Source of the DNA: Synechococcus sp. UW179A | Lineage (GTDB): Bacteria > Cyanobacteriota > Cyanobacteriia > PCC-6307 > Cyanobiaceae | Direction: 5' to 3' | DNA length: 64,000 nt | Assembly: GCF_900473965.1 (NCBI RefSeq) | Contig: NZ_UCNJ01000012.1 | Coordinates: 62,001 to 126,000 of the forward strand | Shown here: positions 18,049 through 26,660 of the stretch, in pieces | Layout of the letters: the number at the start of each line of letters is the position of its first letter | Numbering within the stretch: position 1 is the first letter of the stretch | The notes under the pieces: model-generated | Seen by the model: the letters and a program-made list of their open reading frames with translations, nothing else | Database searches by the model: none | Told to the model about the DNA's origin: nothing | Program-made: the position numbers and the translations under genes

Positions 18049-18348
18049 ATGCTGATTATTGAAATTGAACTGCTCATTGCGCTGGTGCTTGTTTTAATAG
18101 CAATTACTCGTCGTACCGCAATAACGCAATGGCTTGCTAATAGAAGATATCAAATTGGCCTCAAGCGGGCTCGAAAATTGTTTCAACTGTTAGATCAAAA
18201 GGACGGCCAAAATGCGATTACCAATCACTTACTCGAAGAAGGACACTTTTTACGTTCAAAGCGTAGAGTTGGGGATTTTTATTGTATCCCGGATGAGGAT
18301 ATTGATGGTGAAAAGCAAAATATTATGCTTAGAATGTCACAAAAATGA
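18049..18348 (+). CDS. Small membrane-anchored hypothetical protein
   Basis: From ATG 18049 the 99-residue protein begins with one hydrophobic helix (IEIELLIALVLVLIAI). A basic segment follows (TRRTAITQWLANRRYQIG), then a soluble region with LKRARKLFQLLDQKDGQNA and an acidic loop (PDEDIDGEK). The pattern is that of a single-pass membrane protein with a cytosolic tail. I do not recognise the family. A TTG at 18037 is an alternative start. A GTA-N8-TAC sequence lies upstream at 17969. Its 3' end overlaps the start of another small frame. Confidence 0.55.
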   Translation: MLIIEIELLIALVLVLIAITRRTAITQWLANRRYQIGLKRARKLFQLLDQKDGQNAITNHLLEEGHFLRSKRRVGDFYCIPDEDIDGEKQNIMLRMSQK

Positions 18349-18535
18349 GCCCCGTTGGGTCGCACTGCGCAGGCTTTATCTGAGCTCTATCCAGGATGGC
18401 TATTTTAAAAAATCTGTTATCGATATCCCTGCTCTTTGGGATCGTGAGTTTGATGTGGCTTATGATCATTGGAAAGACAACCTGTCTGGAACCATTCAAA
18501 GAGACGATCAAGAAGATGCTTGGATCGTCGCTTAA
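18305..18535 (+). CDS. Small hypothetical protein overlapping the previous gene
   Basis: A 76-codon frame from ATG 18305 overlaps the end of the 18049 gene by 44 bases in another frame. The product has CLECH near the N-terminus, then WVALRRLYLSSIQDGYFKKS and an acidic C-terminus (RDDQEDAWIVA). The sequence after 18348 has a protein-like composition with Trp, Tyr and balanced charges. It could be an independent gene or the rest of a longer protein joined to the 18049 gene by a frameshift. I do not recognise it. Confidence 0.4.
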   Translation: MVKSKILCLECHKNEPRWVALRRLYLSSIQDGYFKKSVIDIPALWDREFDVAYDHWKDNLSGTIQRDDQEDAWIVA

Positions 18536-19126
18536 TTTCTAGTTTTGAACGATCTTTTGACTTTGATCACCTTGGTCTAATCAGAGGTCAAGGTATTTTA
18601 GTAGCGATCATGTTTATTTGACTTGCTGTTTTTTATTCCTGGATTTCAGAAGGTTTGAAATGGAATGAAATAGCGCTTCAAGAAGGTGACCAAAACTTCT
18701 CATCAGGCGCTTAAGGCCTAAGTTTGGCATCTTGCCGCATTTGCTGCAGTGGGGCATCAGTTTGTCTCATACACATTCAACCCTAATCAGACAGGTTGGT
18801 GAAAACCCTATTCTTTTGATTTCTTTTCTGTCCTTGGCCTCGTTGGTTCATGATAAAAATTGATGGTTTCAAATTGATTTGATCCATATGTTCTGCCTGA
18901 GTTCCCTGAGCTCGCTTTGATGGAATCAATTGCTACCTGGGCTTGATCATATTTGCTTCGTTTTTTATGGGCTAGTTTGTGCCCTAATTACACGGTTTTT
19001 CTCGCTTTGTACAGTTAATTTTGGTAGGCGGCTGATCAGCGAAGTCACCAATGCATTTCTGCAACAAGCTTGATCTCTACTCCTGCCATTGTTAGGCTGT
19101 TATTAGCATTCTTCCCATAGCTGCTG
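18536..19126. other. Intergenic region of about 590 bases without a supported gene
   Basis: The stretch is AT-rich with frequent stops in all frames. I see no long open frame, no tRNA-like cloverleaf, no strong terminator and no repeat. It could hold an untranslated leader for the TM2 gene or a small RNA, but nothing in the sequence shows this. Confidence 0.4.
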
Positions 19127-19444
19127 ATGAGAAAAGAGTATCAACATCTTGCTAAAAAAATGTCTCTCGTCGAGCAGATGGTTTTTGAAAATGAATTCGA
19201 ACTTCGTTGCAGGCAGCCTTCCTTGGGAGTTGTATATGCTCTTCTTTTAGGATGGTTTGGTTTTCATCGATTTTGGTTGAATGATCGCAATAGCGGTATT
19301 GTGTTTCTCGTTTTTTCGTGGACATTGCTGCCTGCGCTTTTTTCTATCTTTGACGCTCTTTGCATGCGTGAATTGTGTACGGGCTATAATAATAAATTGG
19401 CAAAACAGTTGTATGATGATATTAAGAAGATTAGTCCTTATTGA
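19127..19444 (+). CDS. TM2-domain membrane protein
   Basis: The 105-residue protein has a charged N-terminal region (about 45 residues), then the TM2 hairpin: first helix GVVYALLLGWFGFHRFWLND with the diagnostic GWFGFHRFW pattern, then SGIVFLVFSWTLLPALFSIF ending in an Asp. TM2 domains occur widely in bacteria and animals; no general biochemical role is settled. The C-terminus is basic. It is a single gene in an AT-rich neighbourhood between the feo region and the porin. The start ATG is the first in frame. Confidence 0.75.
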   Translation: MRKEYQHLAKKMSLVEQMVFENEFELRCRQPSLGVVYALLLGWFGFHRFWLNDRNSGIVFLVFSWTLLPALFSIFDALCMRELCTGYNNKLAKQLYDDIKKISPY

Positions 19445-19610
19445 TTGCTGGATTTGATCTTCCTGTCTGAATAGTCTCTTGTGTCCTGCTTTTACGACTG
19501 TATTAGACGACTTTGAGGATCATTTGAATGTAAGATTGTTGCGACCCCTTGCGAGCTTGATCTTTCTTCTTAACATTTGAGTTCCTCTTTTTTTTGGTGT
19601 GAGGAATTCC

Positions 19611-21374
19611 ATGAAACTTTTTAAGCAACTGCTAGTTGCTCCTGCTGCCCTGGGCCTTTTGGTTCCTACGGTCGCCAACGCCTCTGAAATGAACGTGAGT
19701 GGCGTGTCCAACTATGCCTCCGTAACGCACGATTCAGGGGCAGAGGAGCAGGTCACCAGCATCACCCAGTTCTCTGATGTCTACCCGACCGACTGGGCTT
19801 ATCAGGCTCTCAGCAACCTGATTGAGCGCTACGGCTGCGTTGCCGGCTATCCCAACGGCACCTACCGCGGCAACCGTGCAATGACCCGCTTCGAAGCGGC
19901 TGCACTGTTGAACGCCTGTCTCGACCGCGTCACCGAGGTGACCGACGAGCTCAAGCGCCTGATGAAGGAGTTCGAAAAGGAACTCGCCATCGTTAAGGGT
20001 CGTGTTGACGGCCTGGAAGCTCGCGTTGGTGAACTGGAAGCAATGCAGTTCTCCACCACTACAAAACTTGAGGGTCAGACCAGTTTCGTTCTTGGCGCCA
20101 ATACTTTTGGCGGGGATCTGAATGAATACGATCTTTTTGGACTCAGAGACGCATACGATCTGGATCTGACCGATGCCCAGATTAATGATTACCTGGCTGA
20201 TCCTGATGACGGTCTTTTCGAAAACACACCGTTTAGTGATCTGGCTATTGCTCAGCTTTTCATCAGTGGTGAAAATGCTCAAGACTATGAAAACAGAGAG
20301 TACGGAGCCACAACCTTTAACTACGACACGCAGATCAACCTCAATACCAGTTTTACTGGTAAGGATCTGTTGACGACGACCCTCCGAGCAGGAAATTTCG
20401 GAAGTACCGCCTTCTTCGGTGCTCCTTCGACTCTGTCAACACTTGAAGTCGCTTCAGATTCTCTGGACGGCGGTAATAGTAGTGATGCAATTTATATCGA
20501 TAAGATCTTTTATACAGCTCCGATTGGAAGTAGTTTCAGCTTTATTGTGGGTGCCAACGTTGGTCAGGATGACATGATGCCGATGTGGCCATCTGTTTAT
20601 CCATCCGGTGATAGCAACACAGTTCTTGATGTACTAACACTTAATGGTGCGCCTGGTGCCTACAACAAGACCCAGGGTCCAGGTGCCGCTCTCAACTACG
20701 AAAATGATGGTTTCGTCGCTGGCGTTCAGTACGTTTCTCAAAATGGCATGGATGGCAATCCTCAGGAAGGTGGAATTGCTACAGATGGTTCAGTTGGAGT
20801 TGGTACTGTTCAAATTGGATATCAGGCTGAGCAGTGGGGCATTGCTGGTATTTACTCCTACTTGCAGGATGCGCAGCTAGTTCCCTACACCACTGCATTT
20901 ACCCAGCTTAGTTATATCGTTAGTGATGCAACGAGTAACAGCTCTCTAAACGCCTTTGCGCTTTCAGGGTATTGGCAGCCTGAAGATACAGGCTGGATTC
21001 CTGCAATCAGTGCGGGTTGGGGCATTAACACCCTGAACGATACGGATGGAGCTCCTGACCGCATTGTGACGACTTCGCAGTCCTGGCAGGTTTCACTCCA
21101 TTGGGACGATGCATTCCTTCAGGGCAACAGCCTTGGTTTTGCGATTGGACAACCAACCTTCGCGACTGCATTAAAAGGTGGAGACACTCCCTATGATGGT
21201 AATTACGTTATGGAGGCTTATTACGGTTTCCAAGTTACCGATAACATCACTGTTACTCCAGCGGTGTTTTATTTAAGTCGTCCTTTGGGTGAATTAACCT
21301 ACCTTGGCCGACAAGGTTCAGATAGCACCTTCAATCAGTTCGGCGGAGTTCTGCGTACAACTTTCACGTTCTGA
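19611..21374 (+). CDS. SLH-domain outer-membrane porin (iron-uptake porin / OprB type)
   Basis: The 587-residue protein has a signal peptide (LLVAPAALGLLVPTVANA) and an SLH domain with FSDVYPTDWAYQALSNLIER and GCVAGYPNGTYRGNRAMTRF. A short coiled coil (about residues 105-145, Glu/Lys-rich) and a beta-barrel that ends in Phe (VLRTTFTF) complete it. This is the standard cyanobacterial porin architecture, in which SLH anchors the barrel to peptidoglycan-linked polymer. The ATG at 19611 has AGGAA six bases upstream, so I prefer it to the GTG at 19599. A strong terminator follows. Many relatives are annotated as iron-uptake porins, and feoAB lies 2 kb upstream, but the solute is not shown by sequence. 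Confidence 0.9.
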   Translation: MKLFKQLLVAPAALGLLVPTVANASEMNVSGVSNYASVTHDSGAEEQVTSITQFSDVYPTDWAYQALSNLIERYGCVAGYPNGTYRGNRAMTRFEAAALLNACLDRVTEVTDELKRLMKEFEKELAIVKGRVDGLEARVGELEAMQFSTTTKLEGQTSFVLGANTFGGDLNEYDLFGLRDAYDLDLTDAQINDYLADPDDGLFENTPFSDLAIAQLFISGENAQDYENREYGATTFNYDTQINLNTSFTGKDLLTTTLRAGNFGSTAFFGAPSTLSTLEVASDSLDGGNSSDAIYIDKIFYTAPIGSSFSFIVGANVGQDDMMPMWPSVYPSGDSNTVLDVLTLNGAPGAYNKTQGPGAALNYENDGFVAGVQYVSQNGMDGNPQEGGIATDGSVGVGTVQIGYQAEQWGIAGIYSYLQDAQLVPYTTAFTQLSYIVSDATSNSSLNAFALSGYWQPEDTGWIPAISAGWGINTLNDTDGAPDRIVTTSQSWQVSLHWDDAFLQGNSLGFAIGQPTFATALKGGDTPYDGNYVMEAYYGFQVTDNITVTPAVFYLSRPLGELTYLGRQGSDSTFNQFGGVLRTTFTF

Positions 21375-21431
21375 TTAAGCCATTCCTCCCGGATTGGTTG
21401 ATTATTCATACGTGATTAATTTTTAGGGCTT

Positions 21432-21460
21432 AAACCGACCTGGAAACAGGTCGGTTTTTT
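21432..21460 (+). terminator. Intrinsic terminator of the porin gene
   Basis: An 11-bp perfect stem AAACCGACCTG (21432-21442) / CAGGTCGGTTT (21447-21457) closes a GAAA tetraloop and runs into a T-tract, about 58 bases past the porin stop codon. This is a textbook rho-independent terminator. Confidence 0.93.
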
Positions 21461-21522
21461 GTTGATCTAAGCAGGACTTTCCCTTTCAATGACATCCTGT
21501 TGTCTAGGCTTGAATTTCACCC

Positions 21523-21837
21523 ATGAGTGAACAGACCGGTCAGTCGCATCCGCTTTATGCAACGGATCGTGACCAGGTGGATTCCCTGCTTGGTCATCAA
21601 GGAGATCCAGGTCCTGAGCAGCTCACTGTGGCGGCCAGACTTGTGATGCGATACGGCGATTTTCCAGGCGCCGATGACATCAAACAAGATATTCAGAAGG
21701 TTGTAGCCGATTGGGGACTGGATTCTCAAAGCCTGAATGCCCGTTGTCGTGAGATCTGGGCTAGTGGTTGGAAGCCTGGTCAGCAGCTTGATAGTGATCT
21801 GGGCTCTGGCGCTGATGTGGCCGACCAGGAGGGTTAA
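21523..21837 (+). CDS. DUF3288 family protein
   Basis: This 104-residue soluble protein has the cyanobacterial DUF3288 pattern: HPLYATDRDQVDSLLGHQGD near the N-terminus, then ARLVMRYGDFPGADDIKQDI and VVADWGLDSQSLNARCREIW. No catalytic residues or membrane segment can be seen and no function is known to me. It begins about 60 bases after the porin terminator and so has its own promoter. It converges on rpe, with a G+C-rich hairpin in the gap. Confidence 0.78.
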   Translation: MSEQTGQSHPLYATDRDQVDSLLGHQGDPGPEQLTVAARLVMRYGDFPGADDIKQDIQKVVADWGLDSQSLNARCREIWASGWKPGQQLDSDLGSGADVADQEG

Positions 21838-21857
21838 GGGCAGCTGAGTTGGCTGAT

Positions 21858-21874
21858 CCCCGGTGCGACCGGGG
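21858..21874. terminator. Possible hairpin between convergent genes
   Basis: CCCCGGT (21858-21864) pairs with ACCGGGG (21868-21874) around a GCG loop, in the convergent gap between the DUF3288 gene and rpe. There is no U-tract on either side, so termination activity is uncertain. Confidence 0.35.
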
Positions 21875-21903
21875 CAACACTTTGGCTCACTCAATTGAAC
21901 TGC

Positions 21904-22638
21904 TCAGGCAGGCGTCGGCAAGACTTTGCCGGCTCTGGCTTCCTGGGCAACGCGGCGCAGATCGTCGCAGCCTTCTTTCAGTGTTGGGTAAGCGAACATG
22001 CCGCTTCCCGCAATGAAGCAGTTGGCGCCGGCTGCACAACATTGGGAAATGGTCCAGTTGGCCTTGATTCCGCCGTCGACTTCAATATCAACAGTGAGAC
22101 CACGCTCATCGACGGTTTTTCTCAGTTGTGAAATCTTGTCCAGCATGGTGGGGATGTAAGCCTGACCACCAAAGCCAGGATTCACAGTCATCACAAGCAC
22201 GTGATCGACCAAGTCGAGCACGTTTTTGACCATCTCCATCGGAGTATGGGGATTCATCGCAACAGATGGACTCCCGCCGAGCTGTCGAATCTTGCCAAGC
22301 ACTCGGTGCAGGTGGGTGTTGGCTTCCACGTGAGCAATAACAACTCCAGGTTCTCCGTTTGGTCCCTTGCTTGCATCGACGTATTGCTCAAGCATCGTTT
22401 CTGAGTTGTATTGACTGACCATCAGCTGAGTTTCAAACTTCACATCGCAGTATTTGCGACACGCCTTGATCAGTTCTGGGCCAAATGTGAGGTTGGGCAC
22501 GAAGTTACCGTCCATCACGTCAAACTGAATCCTGTCGACACCAGCTGCTTCGAGATCCTTCACGCATTGGCCCATGGCAGCCCAATCAGCGGGCAGCACC
22601 GATGGGATGATCTGAATTGGGCGTTCGGATGCGGTCAT
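21904..22638 (-). CDS. rpe: Ribulose-phosphate 3-epimerase
   Basis: Rpe interconverts ribulose-5-phosphate and xylulose-5-phosphate in the Calvin and pentose phosphate pathways. The 244-residue TIM-barrel protein shows IIPSVLPADWAAMGQCVKDL, the metal-site strand IQFDVMDGNFVPNLTFGP, VLVMTVNPGFGGQAYIP and DIEVDGGIKANW, which are the four conserved blocks with the metal-binding His/Asp residues. The length is about 15-20 residues above that of E. coli Rpe, mainly at the ends, as usual in cyanobacteria. It diverges from glpX across about 160 bases, joining two Calvin-cycle genes at one intergenic region. Confidence 0.97.
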   Translation of the reverse strand: MTASERPIQIIPSVLPADWAAMGQCVKDLEAAGVDRIQFDVMDGNFVPNLTFGPELIKACRKYCDVKFETQLMVSQYNSETMLEQYVDASKGPNGEPGVVIAHVEANTHLHRVLGKIRQLGGSPSVAMNPHTPMEMVKNVLDLVDHVLVMTVNPGFGGQAYIPTMLDKISQLRKTVDERGLTVDIEVDGGIKANWTISQCCAAGANCFIAGSGMFAYPTLKEGCDDLRRVAQEARAGKVLPTPA

Positions 22639-22796
22639 GGAGGGTCTGAAAACTCGGGGGACTTTAGAGAAGCGCCATCGATATCAGGCTTGTTCGAAGT
22701 CACTGATACAGTAAGCCGCGCTTTTGAGCGAAAAGCCCAGTGGCGCCAAGTCCTGAGAGCTGCTCCTCACCGCATCTAGTTCCCCGCCGCACTCCA

Positions 22797-23801
22797 GTGG
22801 ATCGCACTCTCATCCAGGAAATTCTCGAGGTTGTTGAGCAGGCAGCCATCGCCTCTGCTCGCCTCACAGGCCTCGGCAAAAAGGATGAAGCCGATGCTGC
22901 AGCCGTTGAAGCCATGCGTCAGCGCATGGGCCAGATTCAGATGCAGGGTCGAATTGTGATTGGAGAAGGCGAGCGCGATGAAGCTCCCATGCTGTACATC
23001 GGCGAAGAGGTGGGCAGCGGTACTGGTCCTGGAGTGGATTTTGCCGTTGATCCTTGCGAAGGCACCAACCTTTGCGCCAACAATCAGCGCGGATCGATGG
23101 CTGTGCTTGCGGCTTCTGACCGAGGCGGCTTGTTCAATGCGCCTGACTTTTATATGAAAAAGCTGGCGGCTCCTCCGGCAGCCAAAGGCAAAGTCGACAT
23201 CCGCAAGTCCGCAACCGAAAACATCAAGATTCTCAGCGAATGCCTCGGACTAGCTGTTGATGAGCTCACCATCGTTGTGATGGACCGGACGCGTCACAAG
23301 GATCTGATTGCGGAAATCCGTTCGACTGGTGCTCGTGTTCAACCCATCTCGGATGGTGACGTCCAGGCCGCCATTGCTTGTGGTTTCGCCGGAACAGGCA
23401 CCCATTGCCTGATGGGCATCGGCGCAGCCCCCGAGGGTGTGATCTCCGCGGCTGCCATGCGTGCTCTGGGTGGACATTTCCAGGGTCAGCTTGTGTATGA
23501 CCCAGCAGTGGCTCAAACCAAGGAATGGGCTGATCTCACCAAGGAGGGCAACCTGGCTCGTTTGGCAGAAATGGGCATCAGTGATCCCGACAAGATCTAT
23601 GAGGCTGATGAGCTCGCATCCGGTGAGCATGTGGTGTTCGCTGGCAGCGGTATCACCGATGGTCTGCTCTTCCACGGCGTTAAGTTCGAAAAGGACTGCA
23701 CGCGTACCAGCAGCCTTGTCATTAGCAATCTCGACGACACCTGCCGTTTCACCAACACGGTTCACATCAAGGAAGGTGCACAGAGCATCGCTCTGAGCTG
23801 A
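22797..23801 (+). CDS. glpX: Fructose-1,6-/sedoheptulose-1,7-bisphosphatase, class II
   Basis: This dual-function phosphatase dephosphorylates FBP and SBP, two control points of the cyanobacterial Calvin cycle. The 334-residue protein (normal length) shows [40 protein letters not shown] and [20 protein letters not shown], which are the metal and substrate motifs of the GlpX family. I start at GTG 22797, giving the family N-terminus [17 protein letters not shown]; the open frame continues to 22740, but the extra 19 residues are not conserved-looking. It is followed after 31 bases by hemA. Confidence 0.96.
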   Translation: MDRTLIQEILEVVEQAAIASARLTGLGKKDEADAAAVEAMRQRMGQIQMQGRIVIGEGERDEAPMLYIGEEVGSGTGPGVDFAVDPCEGTNLCANNQRGSMAVLAASDRGGLFNAPDFYMKKLAAPPAAKGKVDIRKSATENIKILSECLGLAVDELTIVVMDRTRHKDLIAEIRSTGARVQPISDGDVQAAIACGFAGTGTHCLMGIGAAPEGVISAAAMRALGGHFQGQLVYDPAVAQTKEWADLTKEGNLARLAEMGISDPDKIYEADELASGEHVVFAGSGITDGLLFHGVKFEKDCTRTSSLVISNLDDTCRFTNTVHIKEGAQSIALS

Positions 23802-23832
23802 TCTCCTTCTTTCCGCAGCGAGGGTTTTCTCC

Positions 23833-25146
23833 ATGCACATCGCCGTTGTCGGCCTCAGTCATCGAACGGCACCGGTTGAAGTGCGCGAAAAGCTCAGTAT
23901 TCCTGAGCAAACCATGGAGGAATCCCTACAAAACCTGCGGGGGCATGACCAGGTGCTTGAGGCTTCGATTCTCAGCACCTGCAACCGTTTAGAGATCTAT
24001 ACCCTTGTTCGCAATCCTGAACTGGGAATTTCGGCTGTCAGGGAATTTTTGAGTGGACATTCCGGACTGGACACTGGAGATCTCAAACCCCACCTGTTTA
24101 CGTTCCATCACGAGGACGCCGTTGGTCATCTGATGAGGGTCGCCGCCGGTCTTGACAGCTTGGTTCTTGGTGAGGGGCAGATTTTGTCTCAAGTCAAGAA
24201 AATGATGCGCCTGGGCCAGGAGCACAAATCGCTCGGCCCGATCCTGAATCGCTTGCTCACTCAAGCTGTGAGCACGGGCAAAAGGGTTCGCAGTGAAACC
24301 AATCTGGGCACCGGTGCCGTTTCCATCAGTTCTGCTGCAGTTGAACTCGCCCAGTTGAAGCTGGGCCAGAGCCGTGGTCTGGATGATCTGGTCACCCTTG
24401 AAGATGAACAGGTGGCGGTTGTTGGTGCCGGGCGGATGAGTCGTCTTTTGCTTCAGCACCTGAAAGCGAAGGGTGCTTCAGGTGTTGTGGTTTTGAACCG
24501 CACGGTGAGCCGGGCCCAGTCCCTTGCTGCCGATTTCCCTGATCTACCGGTGCAGTGTCGTCCACTGGACGATCTCGATCACTGCCTGAGCACCTGTTCG
24601 CTGGTCTTCACCAGCACGGCAGCCGATAATCCGATTATTAATGCCAGTCGACTTCAGCAGTTGAATCGCCGCAGTTCACTACGGCTGGTCGATATCGGGG
24701 TTCCTCGCAATATTGATGCTGATGTGGAGGGGATTACCGGGGTTGAGGCTTTCGACGTCGATGATCTGAAAGAAGTTGTCGAACGCAATCAGGAAGCGCG
24801 ACAGCAGGTGGCTCGAGAGGCTCAAGGTCTGCTCGATGAAGAGGCGAGGCTGTTTCTGGAATGGTGGGACAGCCTGGAGGCAGTTCCGACCATCAATCGG
24901 CTTCGGTCTTCTCTGGAGTCGATCCGGTCGGAGGAGTTGCAAAAAGCTCTAAGCCGCATGGGACCTGATTTTTCTGCCCGAGAGCGCAAGGTAGTTGAAG
25001 CGCTCAGCAAGGGCATCATCAACAAGATCCTGCACACCCCTGTGACATCACTGCGTGCACCGCAGCAACGCAGCGAACGACAAAATGCGCTGATTGTGGT
25101 TGAGCGTTTGTTTGATCTGGTTCAGGACGACGAGCAGGAACGCTGA
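23833..25146 (+). CDS. hemA: Glutamyl-tRNA reductase
   Basis: HemA reduces glutamyl-tRNA to glutamate-1-semialdehyde, the first committed step of tetrapyrrole synthesis for chlorophyll, heme and bilins. The 437-residue protein has the N-terminal catalytic block VVGLSHRTAPVEVREKL, the active-site Cys in SILSTCNRLEIYTLV, the motif GLDSLVLGEGQILSQVKK, the NADPH loop VAVVGAGRMSRLLLQHL and a long C-terminal dimerisation helix. The length is normal. It is read in the same direction as glpX and glgC; the hairpin in the 130-bp gap after it may separate it from glgC. Confidence 0.97.
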   Translation: MHIAVVGLSHRTAPVEVREKLSIPEQTMEESLQNLRGHDQVLEASILSTCNRLEIYTLVRNPELGISAVREFLSGHSGLDTGDLKPHLFTFHHEDAVGHLMRVAAGLDSLVLGEGQILSQVKKMMRLGQEHKSLGPILNRLLTQAVSTGKRVRSETNLGTGAVSISSAAVELAQLKLGQSRGLDDLVTLEDEQVAVVGAGRMSRLLLQHLKAKGASGVVVLNRTVSRAQSLAADFPDLPVQCRPLDDLDHCLSTCSLVFTSTAADNPIINASRLQQLNRRSSLRLVDIGVPRNIDADVEGITGVEAFDVDDLKEVVERNQEARQQVAREAQGLLDEEARLFLEWWDSLEAVPTINRLRSSLESIRSEELQKALSRMGPDFSARERKVVEALSKGIINKILHTPVTSLRAPQQRSERQNALIVVERLFDLVQDDEQER

Positions 25147-25156
25147 GTCATTTCCG

Positions 25157-25191
25157 GCTGGGAATTTCCCTGTCTAAATCTGATTCCCAGC
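25157..25191 (+). repeat. Inverted repeat in the hemA-glgC gap
   Basis: GCTGGGAAT (25157-25165) is repeated inverted as ATTCCCAGC (25183-25191) with a 17-base loop, ten bases past the hemA stop. The following bases are ATTCTTG rather than a U-run, so it is a weak terminator at best; it might also stabilise mRNA ends or act in the glgC leader. Confidence 0.45.
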
Positions 25192-25277
25192 ATTCTTGTC
25201 GGATCTGGCCCATGCATCGGTTGGGAGCCCCAAAAGTCCGGTAGGTTTGCCCGGCAAAGCCGATCTGCGGGGGCGGC

Positions 25278-26573
25278 ATGAAGCGTGTTCTGGCCATCAT
25301 TCTCGGGGGAGGAGCGGGAACGCGTCTATACCCCCTCACCAAGATGCGGGCCAAGCCCGCGGTTCCTTTGGCCGGCAAGTACCGACTGATCGATATCCCG
25401 ATCAGCAACTGCATCAACTCCGACATCAACAAGATGTACGTGATGACGCAGTTCAACAGTGCGTCTTTGAACCGTCACCTGAGCCAGACGTTCAATCTCA
25501 GCAATTCCTTTGGAGGCGGATTTGTCGAGGTCCTCGCTGCTCAGCAGACTCCCGACAGCCCTTCGTGGTTCGAAGGTACCGCTGATGCAGTTCGCAAATA
25601 TCAGTGGCTGTTTCAGGAATGGGATGTCGATGAATATCTAATCCTGTCTGGGGATCAGCTGTACCGCATGGACTACAGCCGTTTCATTGAGCATCACCGA
25701 CGCACCGGAGCCGACTTGACTGTTGCGGCTCTGCCGGTTGATGCCAAACAGGCTGAATCCTTCGGTCTGATGAGAACGGATAATGACGGCAATATTCAGG
25801 AATTCCGTGAAAAGCCGAAGGGTGACTCCCTGCTCGAGATGGCAGTGGACACAGCACGCTTTGGGCTCAGTCCTGAATCCGCTCAAGAACGTCCCTATCT
25901 GGCTTCGATGGGGATCTATGTGTTCAGTCGTCAAACACTCTTCGATCTTCTCGATGGCAACACCAACCACAAGGATTTCGGCAAGGAGGTGATTCCTGAA
26001 TCTCTTGCACAAGGTGACAAACTCCAGAGTTATGTCTTTGACGACTACTGGGAGGACATCGGCACGATTGGTGCGTTCTATGAGGCCAACCTCGCCCTGA
26101 CGCAACAACCAAAACCCCCATTCAGCTTTTACGACGAGAAATTTCCGATCTACACACGGCCGCGTTACTTGCCTCCGAGCAAACTTGTTGACGCTCAGAT
26201 CACCAATTCAATTATCGGCGAGGGTTCGATTCTGAAGTCCTGCAGTGTTCATCACTGTGTTCTTGGTGTCCGCAGCAGGCTTGAGTCTGATGTGGTGCTT
26301 CAAGACACCCTCGTCATGGGCGCTGATTTCTTTGAGTCCAGCGAAGAGCGCGCAGTGCTTAGAGAGCGTGGTGGCATTCCCCTCGGAGTGGGCCAGGGCA
26401 CCACGGTTAAGCGAGCCATCCTCGATAAAAACGCGCGCATTGGATCCAATGTCACGATCGTGAACAAGGACAATGTTGAAGAAGCCGATCGCGCTGAGCT
26501 TGGCTTTTACATCCGTAATGGAATCGTGGTCGTTGTAAAAAATGCATCGATTCCTGACGGAAGTGTGATCTGA
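25278..26573 (+). CDS. glgC: Glucose-1-phosphate adenylyltransferase (ADP-glucose pyrophosphorylase)
   Basis: GlgC makes ADP-glucose, the rate-limiting precursor of glycogen, and in cyanobacteria it is activated by 3-phosphoglycerate and inhibited by phosphate. The 431-residue protein has the nucleotide loop [60 protein letters not shown], the glucose-1-phosphate site REKPKGD and a C-terminal left-handed beta-helix. The length is typical of cyanobacterial enzymes. It is preceded by a 130-bp leader and followed by gnd, so glycogen synthesis and the oxidative pentose phosphate pathway are encoded side by side. Confidence 0.97.
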   Translation: MKRVLAIILGGGAGTRLYPLTKMRAKPAVPLAGKYRLIDIPISNCINSDINKMYVMTQFNSASLNRHLSQTFNLSNSFGGGFVEVLAAQQTPDSPSWFEGTADAVRKYQWLFQEWDVDEYLILSGDQLYRMDYSRFIEHHRRTGADLTVAALPVDAKQAESFGLMRTDNDGNIQEFREKPKGDSLLEMAVDTARFGLSPESAQERPYLASMGIYVFSRQTLFDLLDGNTNHKDFGKEVIPESLAQGDKLQSYVFDDYWEDIGTIGAFYEANLALTQQPKPPFSFYDEKFPIYTRPRYLPPSKLVDAQITNSIIGEGSILKSCSVHHCVLGVRSRLESDVVLQDTLVMGADFFESSEERAVLRERGGIPLGVGQGTTVKRAILDKNARIGSNVTIVNKDNVEEADRAELGFYIRNGIVVVVKNASIPDGSVI

Positions 26574-26660
26574 TCGTTCATTCCTGACAGAGGTTGACCA
26601 TGTTGCAGCCGACTTCGGATGCTGTGGTCACACTGTCGTTAGTGAATGGTCCAGCTGAGC

